Shown piece by piece: positions 25,006 through 33,291 of a stretch of DNA of 40,497 bases (its first letter is position 1; every line of letters begins with the position of its first letter). Source of the DNA: DRYM01 sp964564025 (lineage in GTDB: Archaea; Thermoproteota; Thermoprotei_A; EX4484-217-1); contig CAZLZO010000012.1 of NCBI GenBank assembly GCA_964564025.1, positions 1 to 40,497 on the forward strand, given 5' to 3'. The translations under genes were made by a program, and so were the position numbers. The notes below the pieces were generated by a model, which did no database searches, was not told the origin of the DNA, and saw only the letters and a list, made by a program, of their open reading frames with translations.

Positions 25006-26198
25006 TCAATTTCAGGTTCAGGGAGCTTAAATATTTGGTTTAGAACATAATACCTTATTTCATCAGGTGATGGTAGAGTCCTTATAAGTTTGCCATTGTC
25101 AATGTATTTAATGAGTTTAGGTTTCATTTCTGAATAGCATACCTTACATTTATGCTGCTTCTTTAAGTTGAAAACATCAAGTTCTCTTTCATTAATATGG
25201 TTAGGGCAGACATATAGTTGCTTTGCTCCTGGAAGTTTACCCCTCTTCGCCTTAGGAATCCATTTGTCTCCCTCGTAGACCTCAACTATATCTGCGCTAA
25301 TATCTATGGACTTAGGTGATGCTATTGCTGTACCTACACCAAAACCGTCAACGATATCTCTAAGTCTCCTTACAGACTTCTCATTTATTCCGCCACTAAC
25401 AAAAATCTTTACGTGCTCATAACCATTTATGTCTAAAGTCCACCTTACTTCTCTCACTATTTTCGCCATATCGCCTCTTCTACTGCTTGGGGTATCAAGT
25501 CTAACACCGTAAAGCCTTTTTCCTAAAAGCTTTGCAGCCATTAATGCTTCTTCACGCTCATCATAAAACGTATCTACAAGAGCTATGCGTGGTACATTCT
25601 CCTCAACAATTTCATCGAAAGCTTTCCATGCTTTAAGCTGGTCTCCAAAAACTATAATTAACGCGTGAGGCATAGTGCCTTTAGGTTCGACATTAATGTA
25701 TTTTCTACTTAAAACCCCCGAAACTCCATCAACACCACCGATGTAGGCTGCTCTGTCAGCCATGGGCTGTAATGCCGGATGTAAAGCTCTTAATCCGAAG
25801 AATAGAACTGTTTTTTCTCCAGCTATTCTCTTTATCCTTGCTGCGGCTGTCGAAATACTTGTATAATGCCTAAGAACACCTAAAAGAGCTGTTTCATAAA
25901 CTGCGAAATCTGCATAATTTCCTTCAATAATCATTAAGGGTTCAAAAGGTTTGAACAATGTACCCTCAGGTAATGCCCATACATTAACAGGTTTTCCTTC
26001 TAGAATTCTAAGGGCTTCTTCGAGACCAGTAAAAATAGCCCATTCATATCCTTCAGGTAAACTGTAGACATGAAATTCCATTCTAACCTTTACCTTATCT
26101 AAGCCTTTTTCCCTAAGGATGTGCTCGGTTCTTTCAAAGTAAACATCAGTTGCCTTTCCTGAAAATATTTCCTCAGAGGATGCAACATATAGTTTCAT
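25002..26198 (-). CDS. pncB: Nicotinate phosphoribosyltransferase
   Basis: The 398-aa protein matches the archaeal nicotinate phosphoribosyltransferase branch, which makes nicotinate mononucleotide from nicotinate and PRPP for NAD salvage. Characteristic stretches are EGTLFKPFEPLMIIEGNYADF near residue 80, FFGLRALHPALQPMADRAAY, ALVDTFYDEREEALMAA near residue 205, LYGVRLDTPSSRRGDM, and the phosphate-binding FVSGGINEKSVRRL. It ends in a zinc-ribbon-like CPNHINERELD...HKCKVC, usual in this branch. It is not in an operon with other NAD genes here. Confidence 0.9.
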   Translation of the reverse strand: MKLYVASSEEIFSGKATDVYFERTEHILREKGLDKVKVRMEFHVYSLPEGYEWAIFTGLEEALRILEGKPVNVWALPEGTLFKPFEPLMIIEGNYADFAVYETALLGVLRHYTSISTAAARIKRIAGEKTVLFFGLRALHPALQPMADRAAYIGGVDGVSGVLSRKYINVEPKGTMPHALIIVFGDQLKAWKAFDEIVEENVPRIALVDTFYDEREEALMAAKLLGKRLYGVRLDTPSSRRGDMAKIVREVRWTLDINGYEHVKIFVSGGINEKSVRRLRDIVDGFGVGTAIASPKSIDISADIVEVYEGDKWIPKAKRGKLPGAKQLYVCPNHINERELDVFNLKKQHKCKVCYSEMKPKLIKYIDNGKLIRTLPSPDEIRYYVLNQIFKLPEPEID

Positions 26199-26309
26199 TA
26201 AATCACCTACTACATTTAAGGCTCTATAAAGGTGTTATGAAAAGTGGAATTTAAACTTAATCAGTAACCACTTTAGTAACTTAGTATCGAAAATATTATA
26301 GAAGGAAAG

Positions 26310-26372
26310 GTGATGAAGCTCTGCCGCAAATGACCTCATAACTAAGGGATGAAGTTAAGAACCCCTGTCTGA
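26310..26372 (+). ncRNA. Weak candidate C/D box sRNA
   Basis: On the plus strand, C box GTGATGA (26310-26316), a D'-like ATGA (26330-26333) after 13 nt, a C'-like GGGATGA (26346-26352) and D box CTGA (26369-26372) after 16 nt follow in the right order. The D' and C' boxes are each one base off and the last spacer is long. Its 3' end runs over the stop of the minus-strand MobA-like gene. The target is unknown. Confidence 0.3.
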
Positions 26373-26999
26373 ACATTCACTTCTTAATAATTTTCTTGCT
26401 AACTTTAAATCCCTAAACGTGTTTACATTGAGGAATACTTTTTCAGGTTCACTAGCTAAGCAATAAACGTTTATAAAGCATGGTTTTTCCAAAAATGAAA
26501 GCAACGCTCTTGCCCTTCGTAAACCCTTAAAGAGGGCATATTGTGAGGCTTTTAAAAGCTTCTTACTCCAGTACGCTGAAACTAATGGTTCTATATAGCC
26601 ATTAGGCCATTTTGGAATAGAAGCATCACACTCACTTAGTTTATTTATAAGCTTATTTATAACATCTATTGTCATTAAAGGGTAATCTGTAGCTAGCACC
26701 GCTACAGCATTTGACGAAACATATTTAGCACCAGTATACATTGCCACAAGGGGGCCATCCTTGAAGTCTTTAGAATCCACAACTATTTTTACATTAAATC
26801 TTCTAACTAAGCCCTCTATTCTCGCTTTTTGATTTACATTTTTAACTACAATTATGGTTTCATTGAATTCTCTAGGTACACTTAGTCTTTCAAGAAGATG
26901 TTCAATTAACGTTTTACCGCATACTTTCAATAATGGTTTAAAGTAAAAGTTTATTCTTTTCCCTAAACCTCCAGCTAAAATTATTAGTGATTTCTTCAT
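26355..26999 (-). CDS. MobA-like NTP transferase
   Basis: The 214-aa protein has the MobA-like start SLIILAGGLGKRINFYFKPLLKVCGKTL, a central FKDGPLVAMYTGAKYVSSNAV and VLATDYPLMTIDVINKL with the metal-binding Asp, followed by YIEPLVSAYWSKKLLKA and FLNVNTFRDL. These fit molybdenum cofactor guanylyltransferase-like enzymes, though the first glycine loop is not the strict LAGGxSxRMGxDK form, so the true nucleotide acceptor may differ. Its start overlaps the BtpA-like gene by 4 bp (ATGA type), so the two are translated together. Confidence 0.78.
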   Translation of the reverse strand: MKKSLIILAGGLGKRINFYFKPLLKVCGKTLIEHLLERLSVPREFNETIIVVKNVNQKARIEGLVRRFNVKIVVDSKDFKDGPLVAMYTGAKYVSSNAVAVLATDYPLMTIDVINKLINKLSECDASIPKWPNGYIEPLVSAYWSKKLLKASQYALFKGLRRARALLSFLEKPCFINVYCLASEPEKVFLNVNTFRDLKLARKLLRSECSDRGS

Positions 27000-27805
27000 A
27001 GCGTTTTTTCCCTTAACCTTCTCACATAATTCATAAACTTACGTACTCTTTCAACACTTACAGGGTTTTCGGTAATTCCATTCTTTTTAAAATATGTTCC
27101 AATAATGAAGCCATCAGCATGATTCCAATACTTTTCTATGTTTTCAATAGTTATACCGCTACCCACTATTACCGGTTTACTTGTTGCTCTCTTAGCCCTT
27201 AATATTTCTTCTACTCTAGCTTCCTCTCCAGTTCTCGAACCTGTAATTATAATCGCATCTGCAAAACCTCTTTCTTCACAATCTTTAACTATTAACTCTA
27301 AATTCACATGTCCTATAGGAACAGCATGTTTTACATTAACATCAGCAAAAACCCATACATTTTCAGCTTTAAGGTTTCTCCTTTTCATAGCTAACTCTCT
27401 AGCCACAGGTACAATTAGACCTTCAGGTGCTGAAAGAAGCTGACATAAACTGTTTACTCTTATAAAATTAGCTTTAACAACATGCGCTATGGCTAATGCT
27501 TCAACACCTGAGTTTCTTAGAATATTGATGCCTATTGGAACTTTAAATTCCTTCTTAAAAACATAGGCAACAATAGATATTGCTGCTATTGTTTCCGGCT
27601 CCTTCACTCTAATACTGAAGGGTTTATCTCCAAAATTCTCTATAATTAATGCATCAACGCCTTCTTCAACATATTTTTTAGCATCGGACAAAGCTCTTTC
27701 AAGGATACTATCGAAGCTTCCTTCGTAATTAGGTGATCCCGGAAGAGGAGGCAAGTGAACTACAGCTATTATTGGTTTATTCTCGAAAAACTTTCTTAAT
27801 AACAT
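26996..27805 (-). CDS. BtpA/SgcQ family protein
   Basis: The 269-aa TIM-barrel-like protein matches the BtpA/SgcQ family: IIAVVHLPPLPGSPNYEGSF at the N-terminus, GVDALIIENFGDKPF near residue 48, VPIGINILRNSGVEALAIAH near residue 92, VWVFADVNVKHAVPIG near residue 150, and IVGSGITIENIEKYWNHADG with FIIGTYFKK near the end. BtpA affects photosystem I stability in cyanobacteria; archaeal members have no known role. It overlaps the MobA-like gene by 4 bp, making a two-gene operon. Confidence 0.85.
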   Translation of the reverse strand: MLLRKFFENKPIIAVVHLPPLPGSPNYEGSFDSILERALSDAKKYVEEGVDALIIENFGDKPFSIRVKEPETIAAISIVAYVFKKEFKVPIGINILRNSGVEALAIAHVVKANFIRVNSLCQLLSAPEGLIVPVARELAMKRRNLKAENVWVFADVNVKHAVPIGHVNLELIVKDCEERGFADAIIITGSRTGEEARVEEILRAKRATSKPVIVGSGITIENIEKYWNHADGFIIGTYFKKNGITENPVSVERVRKFMNYVRRLREKTL

Positions 27806-27881
27806 GGTTTCACAGCTCTTCTTAAACCGCTAACATTAATTAGGAATGCCCTTATTTAAATTAGATTCTTGAGGATAAAGT

Positions 27882-28565
27882 ATGAGAGCCTATAGACTCA
27901 TTGCAGATTCTGGTAGAGTTTATGTTGAACCTCAGAGATTATCTATAGTAAGTGAAAAAGATGTTTTGATTAGAATAAAATATGCGCTCTTAACTGATGT
28001 TGATTACTCAATTATTCTTAAAAAAGTTAAGAGACGAATTCTTTCACTACTTGCTCTAGGAAGAATTGTTGATAGAGGTGTGAAGGTACCTAAGAATGTT
28101 ATAGGTAAAAGCGTTATTGTGGGCCCTAAATGTAACTCCTTAACATATGTCATAGATATTGATGGTTTAGCATCAAGCTATGTATCCGCTCCCATAGAAT
28201 GTATTCAAGAGGCCCTGGTAGAGGACCCCTACATACTAATTGCTCCATGCATTAACAAAATTCTACTTTCAATTAGAGCTACGAGAAAAAGGGGGACATG
28301 TAAAAACATAAAGTATGTGCTCTCTAAAGAAAATATTTTAAGTAAGCAATGGATTACGTGGGGTTTTAGTCCATATCCTCTAAACGAAAATGTTCACACA
28401 TATGTTTCATGCTTAGATGCGTATTTAAAATACAGTATAGACCCTGAGTTCTTGTCTATAGTTAAAGAAATCATAGACTGTGTTTTCGTTGAAATAGAAA
28501 GAGAGGATTTAGTTGAAATTTTAGAGAAACAGTTAAAGGAAAAACTTGTTTTCATTGTCTTTTAG
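27882..28565 (+). CDS. Shortened alcohol-dehydrogenase-like (GroES/MDR) protein
   Basis: The 227-aa protein starts like a medium-chain zinc alcohol dehydrogenase (MRAYRLIADSGRVYVEPQRL, then EKDVLIRIKYALLTDVDYSI, GKSVIVGPKCN, and VEDPYILIAPCINKIL where the ..EPLAC.. region falls). The zinc-binding Cys and His residues of the GroES domain are missing and there is no Rossmann NAD-binding domain after it; the C-terminal third is unlike dehydrogenases. It could be a decayed dehydrogenase that gained another role, since the frame is intact. A gagg site precedes the ATG. Its end overlaps the convergent HMG-CoA reductase gene by 14 bp. Confidence 0.55.
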   Translation: MRAYRLIADSGRVYVEPQRLSIVSEKDVLIRIKYALLTDVDYSIILKKVKRRILSLLALGRIVDRGVKVPKNVIGKSVIVGPKCNSLTYVIDIDGLASSYVSAPIECIQEALVEDPYILIAPCINKILLSIRATRKRGTCKNIKYVLSKENILSKQWITWGFSPYPLNENVHTYVSCLDAYLKYSIDPEFLSIVKEIIDCVFVEIEREDLVEILEKQLKEKLVFIVF

Positions 28566-29811
28566 TTTTTCGTAAAAGCCCTCTACCAAGCTTTTTATGT
28601 GCTTCCGCAAGGTGGCCTGCAGCTAACGCAGCTAATAAGCTAAGCTCACCTGCTAAAACAGCTGAAGCAACTATTTCGGCAAATTTCTTAGCGTTCGTAC
28701 CGGGAGGATTTCCGGAGCCATAAACTCCTAATATTTGTAATGCTTCCTTTTGTGTAGGAAGCCTTGTACCTCCTCCTACGGTACCTACCTCTAAACTCGG
28801 AAGAGTTACTGAAATGTATAAGTCACCATTATTTAGAATTTCAGCCCAAGTATATCCCATACTACTTTCAACAACTTGTGCTGCATCCTGACCTGTAGCT
28901 AGAAATATTGCCGCTATAATGTTAGCATAGTGTGCATTAAAGCTTATGCTTCCAGCTCTCGCAGATCCAAGTAAGTTTTTCCTAATATTAACCTCAACTA
29001 TGTGTTCAGGCTTTGTTTTTAAAACGCTTTCAACTACCTCTCTCTTAACTATAGCTTCCGCTACAACAGACTTGCCTCTACCATGCAGCATGTTAATTAG
29101 TGAAGGCTTTTTATCAACGCACATATTTCCGCTTAGCGAAACACATTTTGCCTTACCAAATTCTCTCTCAATAAACTTACATATTCTATCCGTTGCTATA
29201 GTTACCATGTTCATTCCCATAGCATCGCCAGTTGTATAAACACATCTTAACCACACATTATTACCTACGATAAAAGGCTCGATTTTCACGAGCTTACCAT
29301 GTCTCGTGGTAGATTCCGCTTCAGCCTTTATTAGCTCAAAATTTTCATTAACCCATTTTATTAGCTCTAATCCTTCCCTAACAGAGTTCACATGGAATAT
29401 TGGCGCTCTAGACATTCCATCATGAAATATTCTGGCTATAGCTCCCCCGCTTTCGCTTATTGCTTTACAACCTCTGTTTACGCTCGCAACTAAGGCGCCT
29501 TCAGATGTAGCTAAGGGTATATAAAATTCCCCTTTAGCATATTCTCCATGTATTTTTAGGGGGCCAGCAATACCTAGTGGTATTTGAATAGCTCCTATAG
29601 GGTTTTCTATATTCCTACCTACTACTTCAACCCAGTCTATTGTAGTGAAAGAGATGTTTGAAAGAGATATTCCGAGAATTCTTTCAAGAGCTAATCTTCT
29701 AATCAATGTCGCTTCATTACTATTCCCAACTATTTCGTCTAATTCATGAAGCTTTATTTCTCCTTTAACTACTTTTTCAAGAATTTCCTTAAAGTTCTTT
29801 TCTGAATTCAT
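28552..29811 (-). CDS. hmgA: 3-hydroxy-3-methylglutaryl-CoA reductase
   Basis: The 419-aa protein is a class I HMG-CoA reductase, reducing HMG-CoA to mevalonate with NADPH for archaeal lipid synthesis. It shows the substrate loop ENPIGAIQIPLGIAGPL, the catalytic-Glu block LATSEGALVASVNRG near residue 112, TGDAMGMNMVTIAT, the catalytic-Lys region IRKNLLGSARAGS, the catalytic Asp in ATGQDAAQVVESS, GTVGGGTRLPTQ, and the catalytic His in GHLAEAHKKLGRG at the C-terminus. It is the last gene of a mevalonate operon. Confidence 0.97.
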   Translation of the reverse strand: MNSEKNFKEILEKVVKGEIKLHELDEIVGNSNEATLIRRLALERILGISLSNISFTTIDWVEVVGRNIENPIGAIQIPLGIAGPLKIHGEYAKGEFYIPLATSEGALVASVNRGCKAISESGGAIARIFHDGMSRAPIFHVNSVREGLELIKWVNENFELIKAEAESTTRHGKLVKIEPFIVGNNVWLRCVYTTGDAMGMNMVTIATDRICKFIEREFGKAKCVSLSGNMCVDKKPSLINMLHGRGKSVVAEAIVKREVVESVLKTKPEHIVEVNIRKNLLGSARAGSISFNAHYANIIAAIFLATGQDAAQVVESSMGYTWAEILNNGDLYISVTLPSLEVGTVGGGTRLPTQKEALQILGVYGSGNPPGTNAKKFAEIVASAVLAGELSLLAALAAGHLAEAHKKLGRGLLRKTKRQ

Positions 29812-29820
29812 TTTCCATAA

Positions 29821-30228
29821 TCAGCCCTCTAACGGTTTAAATTTAACACCGTACCTTATTAACCCTAATTTTCCATCTTCAACTATTTTCCTTAAGACAG
29901 CCTTAACACGTATTCCTGGCTTTATTTGCTTAGGCGTAACGTCCGTTAGCGAAGCTAAAATTCTAACGCCCTCTTCAAGTTCAATTATTGCGAAGATCAT
30001 GGGTGCATAGTCTCTAAAACCATCAAGTACAACATGCTGAACAGTGTATGTTAGAACCTTACCTATACCGCTTAGTTTAATTCTTACTAACTCACGGCTT
30101 CTACAATTATCACATACTATTCTTGGAGGATAATGTATTTTGCCACATTTGTTACACTTCGTTGCTTCTAATACATAATGTGCTTTTCTTTCTCTCCAAG
30201 TTCTAGGAATAGAGAATTTCATACTCAT
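29821..30228 (-). CDS. DUF35 OB-fold Zn-ribbon protein, thiolase/HMG-CoA synthase partner
   Basis: The 135-aa protein has a rubredoxin-like zinc ribbon (CNKCGKIHYPPRIVCDNC) after a short helix, and an OB domain (GIGKVLTYTVQHVV, FAIIELEEGVRILASLTDV, GIRVKAVLRKI). Proteins of this type form a complex with acetoacetyl-CoA thiolase and HMG-CoA synthase in archaea, where the DUF35 subunit bridges the two enzymes and holds the CoA-linked intermediate. The gene sits directly after thiolase (6-bp gap) and before HMG-CoA reductase, as expected. Confidence 0.92.
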   Translation of the reverse strand: MSMKFSIPRTWRERKAHYVLEATKCNKCGKIHYPPRIVCDNCRSRELVRIKLSGIGKVLTYTVQHVVLDGFRDYAPMIFAIIELEEGVRILASLTDVTPKQIKPGIRVKAVLRKIVEDGKLGLIRYGVKFKPLEG

Positions 30229-30234
30229 ACTAAA

Positions 30235-31383
30235 TCACCTTTTAAGAATAATTACTGTAACTGTTGTTCCGAGACCTCCTATGCTTTGTGCTAACCCTAT
30301 CTCTCCTTGAACTTTTATCCCTGGATAGTCGCCTCGAAGCTGCATGGTTACTTCAGCTACCTGGTATACACCAGTGGCTCCTACGGGATGTCCTCTAGCT
30401 TTTAATCCACCGCTTGGATTTACCGTAGGTTTGTCTCCGGGATGAAATCTCCCTTGAAGTATTTCCTTAGGCGTTTTTCCCCTTTCACTAAAGCCAAGGT
30501 CTTCAAGGTTTATGAAACCTAACACCGTAAATGCATCATGCTCCTCAACAATATCAATTTGCGAAGGCACTACTTTAGCCATACTATATGCCTTCTTAGA
30601 AGCCTCAATGGTAGCTTTAAGTTTGAGCAAGTCTTCTCTATAAGCTATGTATATGTGATCAGTTGCCATACCTACACCAGCTACTTCAACAGGTGTATCA
30701 CTTAATTTCCTAGCAAATTTCTCGGAGGCCAAAACTATTGCTGCTGCACCATCACCTATAGGGCTTGAATCCAATAACCTAATAGGATCAGCTATCACCA
30801 TAGAGTTCTTCACTTGCTCAATAGTTACTTCAAAAGGTAGCTGCGCGTAAGGATTTTTCGAAGCATTTTTATGCATAAGAACAGGCCATATAGACATTTC
30901 ATCTCTGGATATACCGTATTTTTCCATGTACATTCTCATAACTAATGCATTAAGCCCTGTGAAACTTATCCCATAAAACATTTCGTATTCGGCATCCGAT
31001 GCTTGAGCTAGCCCTTTCGAAACTATTCTCGTAGGATACTCTGTTTCCTTCTCAACACCACCAACCATAACTATGTCGAAAAGTCCTGAAGCAATAAGGG
31101 AAATTCCCGTGTATACCGCTACCCCTCCACTGCCACATGCTGCTTCAACCTTAAAGGCAGGTATTCCTCCTAATCCTGCATAATCAGCCAGTACAGCGCC
31201 TAAATTGTCTTGTTCGCTTAAGGAACTACTCATCATGTTTCCTACAACTAATGCTTCTACTTTCTCATTTCCTATGTCTTCTAAAGCTTTCAATGAAGCT
31301 TCAGCAAAAAGCTCTCTTAAACCTTTATCAAAAAATCTCCCTATTTTAGTGAAACCTACTCCTACAACATACACTTTTCTCAT
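30235..31383 (-). CDS. Acetyl-CoA C-acetyltransferase (thiolase)
   Basis: The 382-aa protein is an archaeal SCP-type thiolase: FKVEAACGSGGVAVYTGISL carries the nucleophilic Cys near residue 85, EEHDAFTVLGFINLEDLGF and NPSGGLKARGHPVGATG carry the catalytic histidines near the C-terminus. It condenses two acetyl-CoA to acetoacetyl-CoA and passes the product to HMG-CoA synthase, encoded 5 bp upstream. Length and motifs are complete. Confidence 0.95.
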   Translation of the reverse strand: MRKVYVVGVGFTKIGRFFDKGLRELFAEASLKALEDIGNEKVEALVVGNMMSSSLSEQDNLGAVLADYAGLGGIPAFKVEAACGSGGVAVYTGISLIASGLFDIVMVGGVEKETEYPTRIVSKGLAQASDAEYEMFYGISFTGLNALVMRMYMEKYGISRDEMSIWPVLMHKNASKNPYAQLPFEVTIEQVKNSMVIADPIRLLDSSPIGDGAAAIVLASEKFARKLSDTPVEVAGVGMATDHIYIAYREDLLKLKATIEASKKAYSMAKVVPSQIDIVEEHDAFTVLGFINLEDLGFSERGKTPKEILQGRFHPGDKPTVNPSGGLKARGHPVGATGVYQVAEVTMQLRGDYPGIKVQGEIGLAQSIGGLGTTVTVIILKR

Positions 31384-31388
31384 AGCCT

Positions 31389-32468
31389 TTACACCTCAAA
31401 CTTTTCAATTATTCCCCTGAACTTTGCATATAATGAGTAGTTTATGTATTGTTTATTTTCAAGATAGTGTTTAACTGTGGGGGCGAGATTGACGCGTTCT
31501 TCAATTCCATCTTCAACAATAATACTATATGCATCGCTTCCTGAACCGCTTCCAAAAGGCACTAAGAGGATACGTTGTCCAGGTTTTGCTGTTTCTAAAA
31601 CAGCAGCTAAACCTATGAGTGCTGAACCATTGTATGTATTGCCTATCCATGGAGTTATGAGCCCTGGAAGAACTTTTTCCTTAGGAAAGCCTAGTTTAGA
31701 AGCAACTTTAAGCGGGAACCTACCATTTGGTTGATGAAATACTGCATAGTCGAAATCTGAGGGTTTAAGACCTAGGGATTCCATAAGACCCTTTGCCGCA
31801 GAAATTATGTGGTGAAAGTATGCTGGGTCTCCTGTAAATTGCTCACCATGGAGCGGATAGGGACTTAAAGGTCTTCTCCAAAAATCAGGAGTATCCGTTA
31901 TATAACTATATGATCCCTCAAAATACGCTATAGTCTTATTTCCTCTCTTAGCTAAAACGTAAGCTGCTCCACCACTTGAAGCTGTAAACTCTAGTACATC
32001 ACCTGGAGATGCCTGAGCAGTATCTGCTCCTATGACTAAAGAATACCTTATCATGCCCGAGCTTATAAGGCCTATAGATGCCATCATAGCTTCGCTTGCA
32101 GCTCTACATGCAAATTCCAAGTCAGCACCTAATGTTTCAGGGGTAATTCCTAAAGCCTCCCCTATTACCGTTATCGAAGGCTTTACAGCATATGGTTTAG
32201 ACTCAGTCCCTACGTATATCGCCCCTATTTCCGAGGGATTTACTTTCGCCCTAGCTATGGCATTTTTTGCTGCCTCATAACCTATAGTTATAGTGTCTTC
32301 ATCCACTCCTCCAACTGCTTTTTCAAAGACATTTAAGTTTTTACAGTAGCCTGGCTGAAAACCCCACATCGCCTCTATTTCAGAACACTTAAGTCTGTAC
32401 TTAGGTATGTATACGCCCCACCCGGCTATTCCAACATCAGTAATAGGTTTCAACAAAAACATCACCAC
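31389..32468 (-). CDS. Hydroxymethylglutaryl-CoA synthase
   Basis: The 359-aa protein is the archaeal HMG-CoA synthase. Catalytic residues are visible: Glu in IGAIYVGTESKPYAVKPS near residue 90, Cys in ADLEFACRAASEAMMA near residue 120, and His in FDYAVFHQPNGRFP near residue 240. It adds acetyl-CoA to acetoacetyl-CoA. It is the first gene of the operon synthase-thiolase-DUF35-reductase. The start is ambiguous: GTG at 32468, or ATG two codons downstream. Confidence 0.95.
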   Translation of the reverse strand: MVMFLLKPITDVGIAGWGVYIPKYRLKCSEIEAMWGFQPGYCKNLNVFEKAVGGVDEDTITIGYEAAKNAIARAKVNPSEIGAIYVGTESKPYAVKPSITVIGEALGITPETLGADLEFACRAASEAMMASIGLISSGMIRYSLVIGADTAQASPGDVLEFTASSGGAAYVLAKRGNKTIAYFEGSYSYITDTPDFWRRPLSPYPLHGEQFTGDPAYFHHIISAAKGLMESLGLKPSDFDYAVFHQPNGRFPLKVASKLGFPKEKVLPGLITPWIGNTYNGSALIGLAAVLETAKPGQRILLVPFGSGSGSDAYSIIVEDGIEERVNLAPTVKHYLENKQYINYSLYAKFRGIIEKFEV

Positions 32469-32564
32469 ATCATATCCCTTAAATGTTAAGCTGAATCTAA
32501 AGTAAATGTTTAATGTTTAAAAGAATTTTCTGCAAATAATGGATCTAGGACAGATGACGAAAAC

Positions 32565-32574
32565 ATTTTATATT
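32565..32574 (+). promoter_or_regulatory. TATA-like promoter of the unknown gene at 32605
   Basis: The element attttatatt ends 31 bp before the ATG at 32605, giving a near-leaderless transcript. The gaggg just before the ATG is too close to act as a normal ribosome-binding site, in agreement with this. Confidence 0.45.
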
Positions 32575-32604
32575 TCTGCTTGCACCTTTCACTGAGCGAG
32601 GGAA

Positions 32605-33291
32605 ATGTTCATACTAAAACCCAAGATTAAAATGAATGCCTACTTGCTCTGGGAGCCTTTACTTAGGCTAAAGTATAAACTCGGATTTAAGAAATACGAT
32701 ATACTTGTTGACATAGGTCTTTCAGATCGCTCTTTTCAGAAATATATGAAAATAGTTTTGTCTAGAAAAACAGTTGAAAAAGACATTGTTGAAAACCAAA
32801 AATCTCTGCTTAAAGGAATTATTTTAGAACCTTCACACAATTCTTCTGAAAAACTCCTTAATGAACTCCTTATGTATGCTTACGAGTTGGAGTTAGCTTC
32901 TAAAAGGCTTAGAGGAGAAATTTCGGAATACGCTAAAAAGATTTCCATGTGGAATAAGTACATGAGATTTCCTGATGAGTCAGCAAGATCGATAGTTAAA
33001 ATGTTAAGAAGAAAAGTGTTCGATAAAGATGGCATATTCATGCTTAAAGGCCTTTTGAAGGAAGGTTTCGGGTTGTCAGCGAAAGTAACACTTGACAGAA
33101 TAGAAATACTCAGCGGTAGTGGACAAGTAGTTTACTTACCACTCTATTTAACTTTAGAAGGTGCAAGCATAAACGTTTATGATGCAACATACCCTAGAAA
33201 ACATTTAAATGTACCTTATACTTCACTACTTAATAATGATGTTGAATTAATGAGAGAAATTACTAAAATGCTTAGGAAACCTACCTTTTAG
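32605..33291 (+). CDS. Protein of unknown function
   Basis: The 228-aa basic protein is not recognised. The N-terminal half is helix-rich and charged (LLWEPLLRLKYKLGFKKYD, a long helix ELLMYAYELELASKRLRGEI), the C-terminal half is mixed (FGLSAKVTLDRIEILSGSG, VYLPLYLTLEGASINVYDAT). No signal peptide, membrane segment or metal motif is seen. It is divergent from the mevalonate operon and its last 11 bp overlap the convergent ABC ATPase gene. Confidence 0.6.
   Translation: MFILKPKIKMNAYLLWEPLLRLKYKLGFKKYDILVDIGLSDRSFQKYMKIVLSRKTVEKDIVENQKSLLKGIILEPSHNSSEKLLNELLMYAYELELASKRLRGEISEYAKKISMWNKYMRFPDESARSIVKMLRRKVFDKDGIFMLKGLLKEGFGLSAKVTLDRIEILSGSGQVVYLPLYLTLEGASINVYDATYPRKHLNVPYTSLLNNDVELMREITKMLRKPTF

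Noticed and set aside
32552..32594. agatgacga ... ctga resembling a C/D pair upstream of the unknown gene
   Set aside because: C box imperfect, no inner boxes, spacing too long for one guide, and it overlaps a good TATA box.
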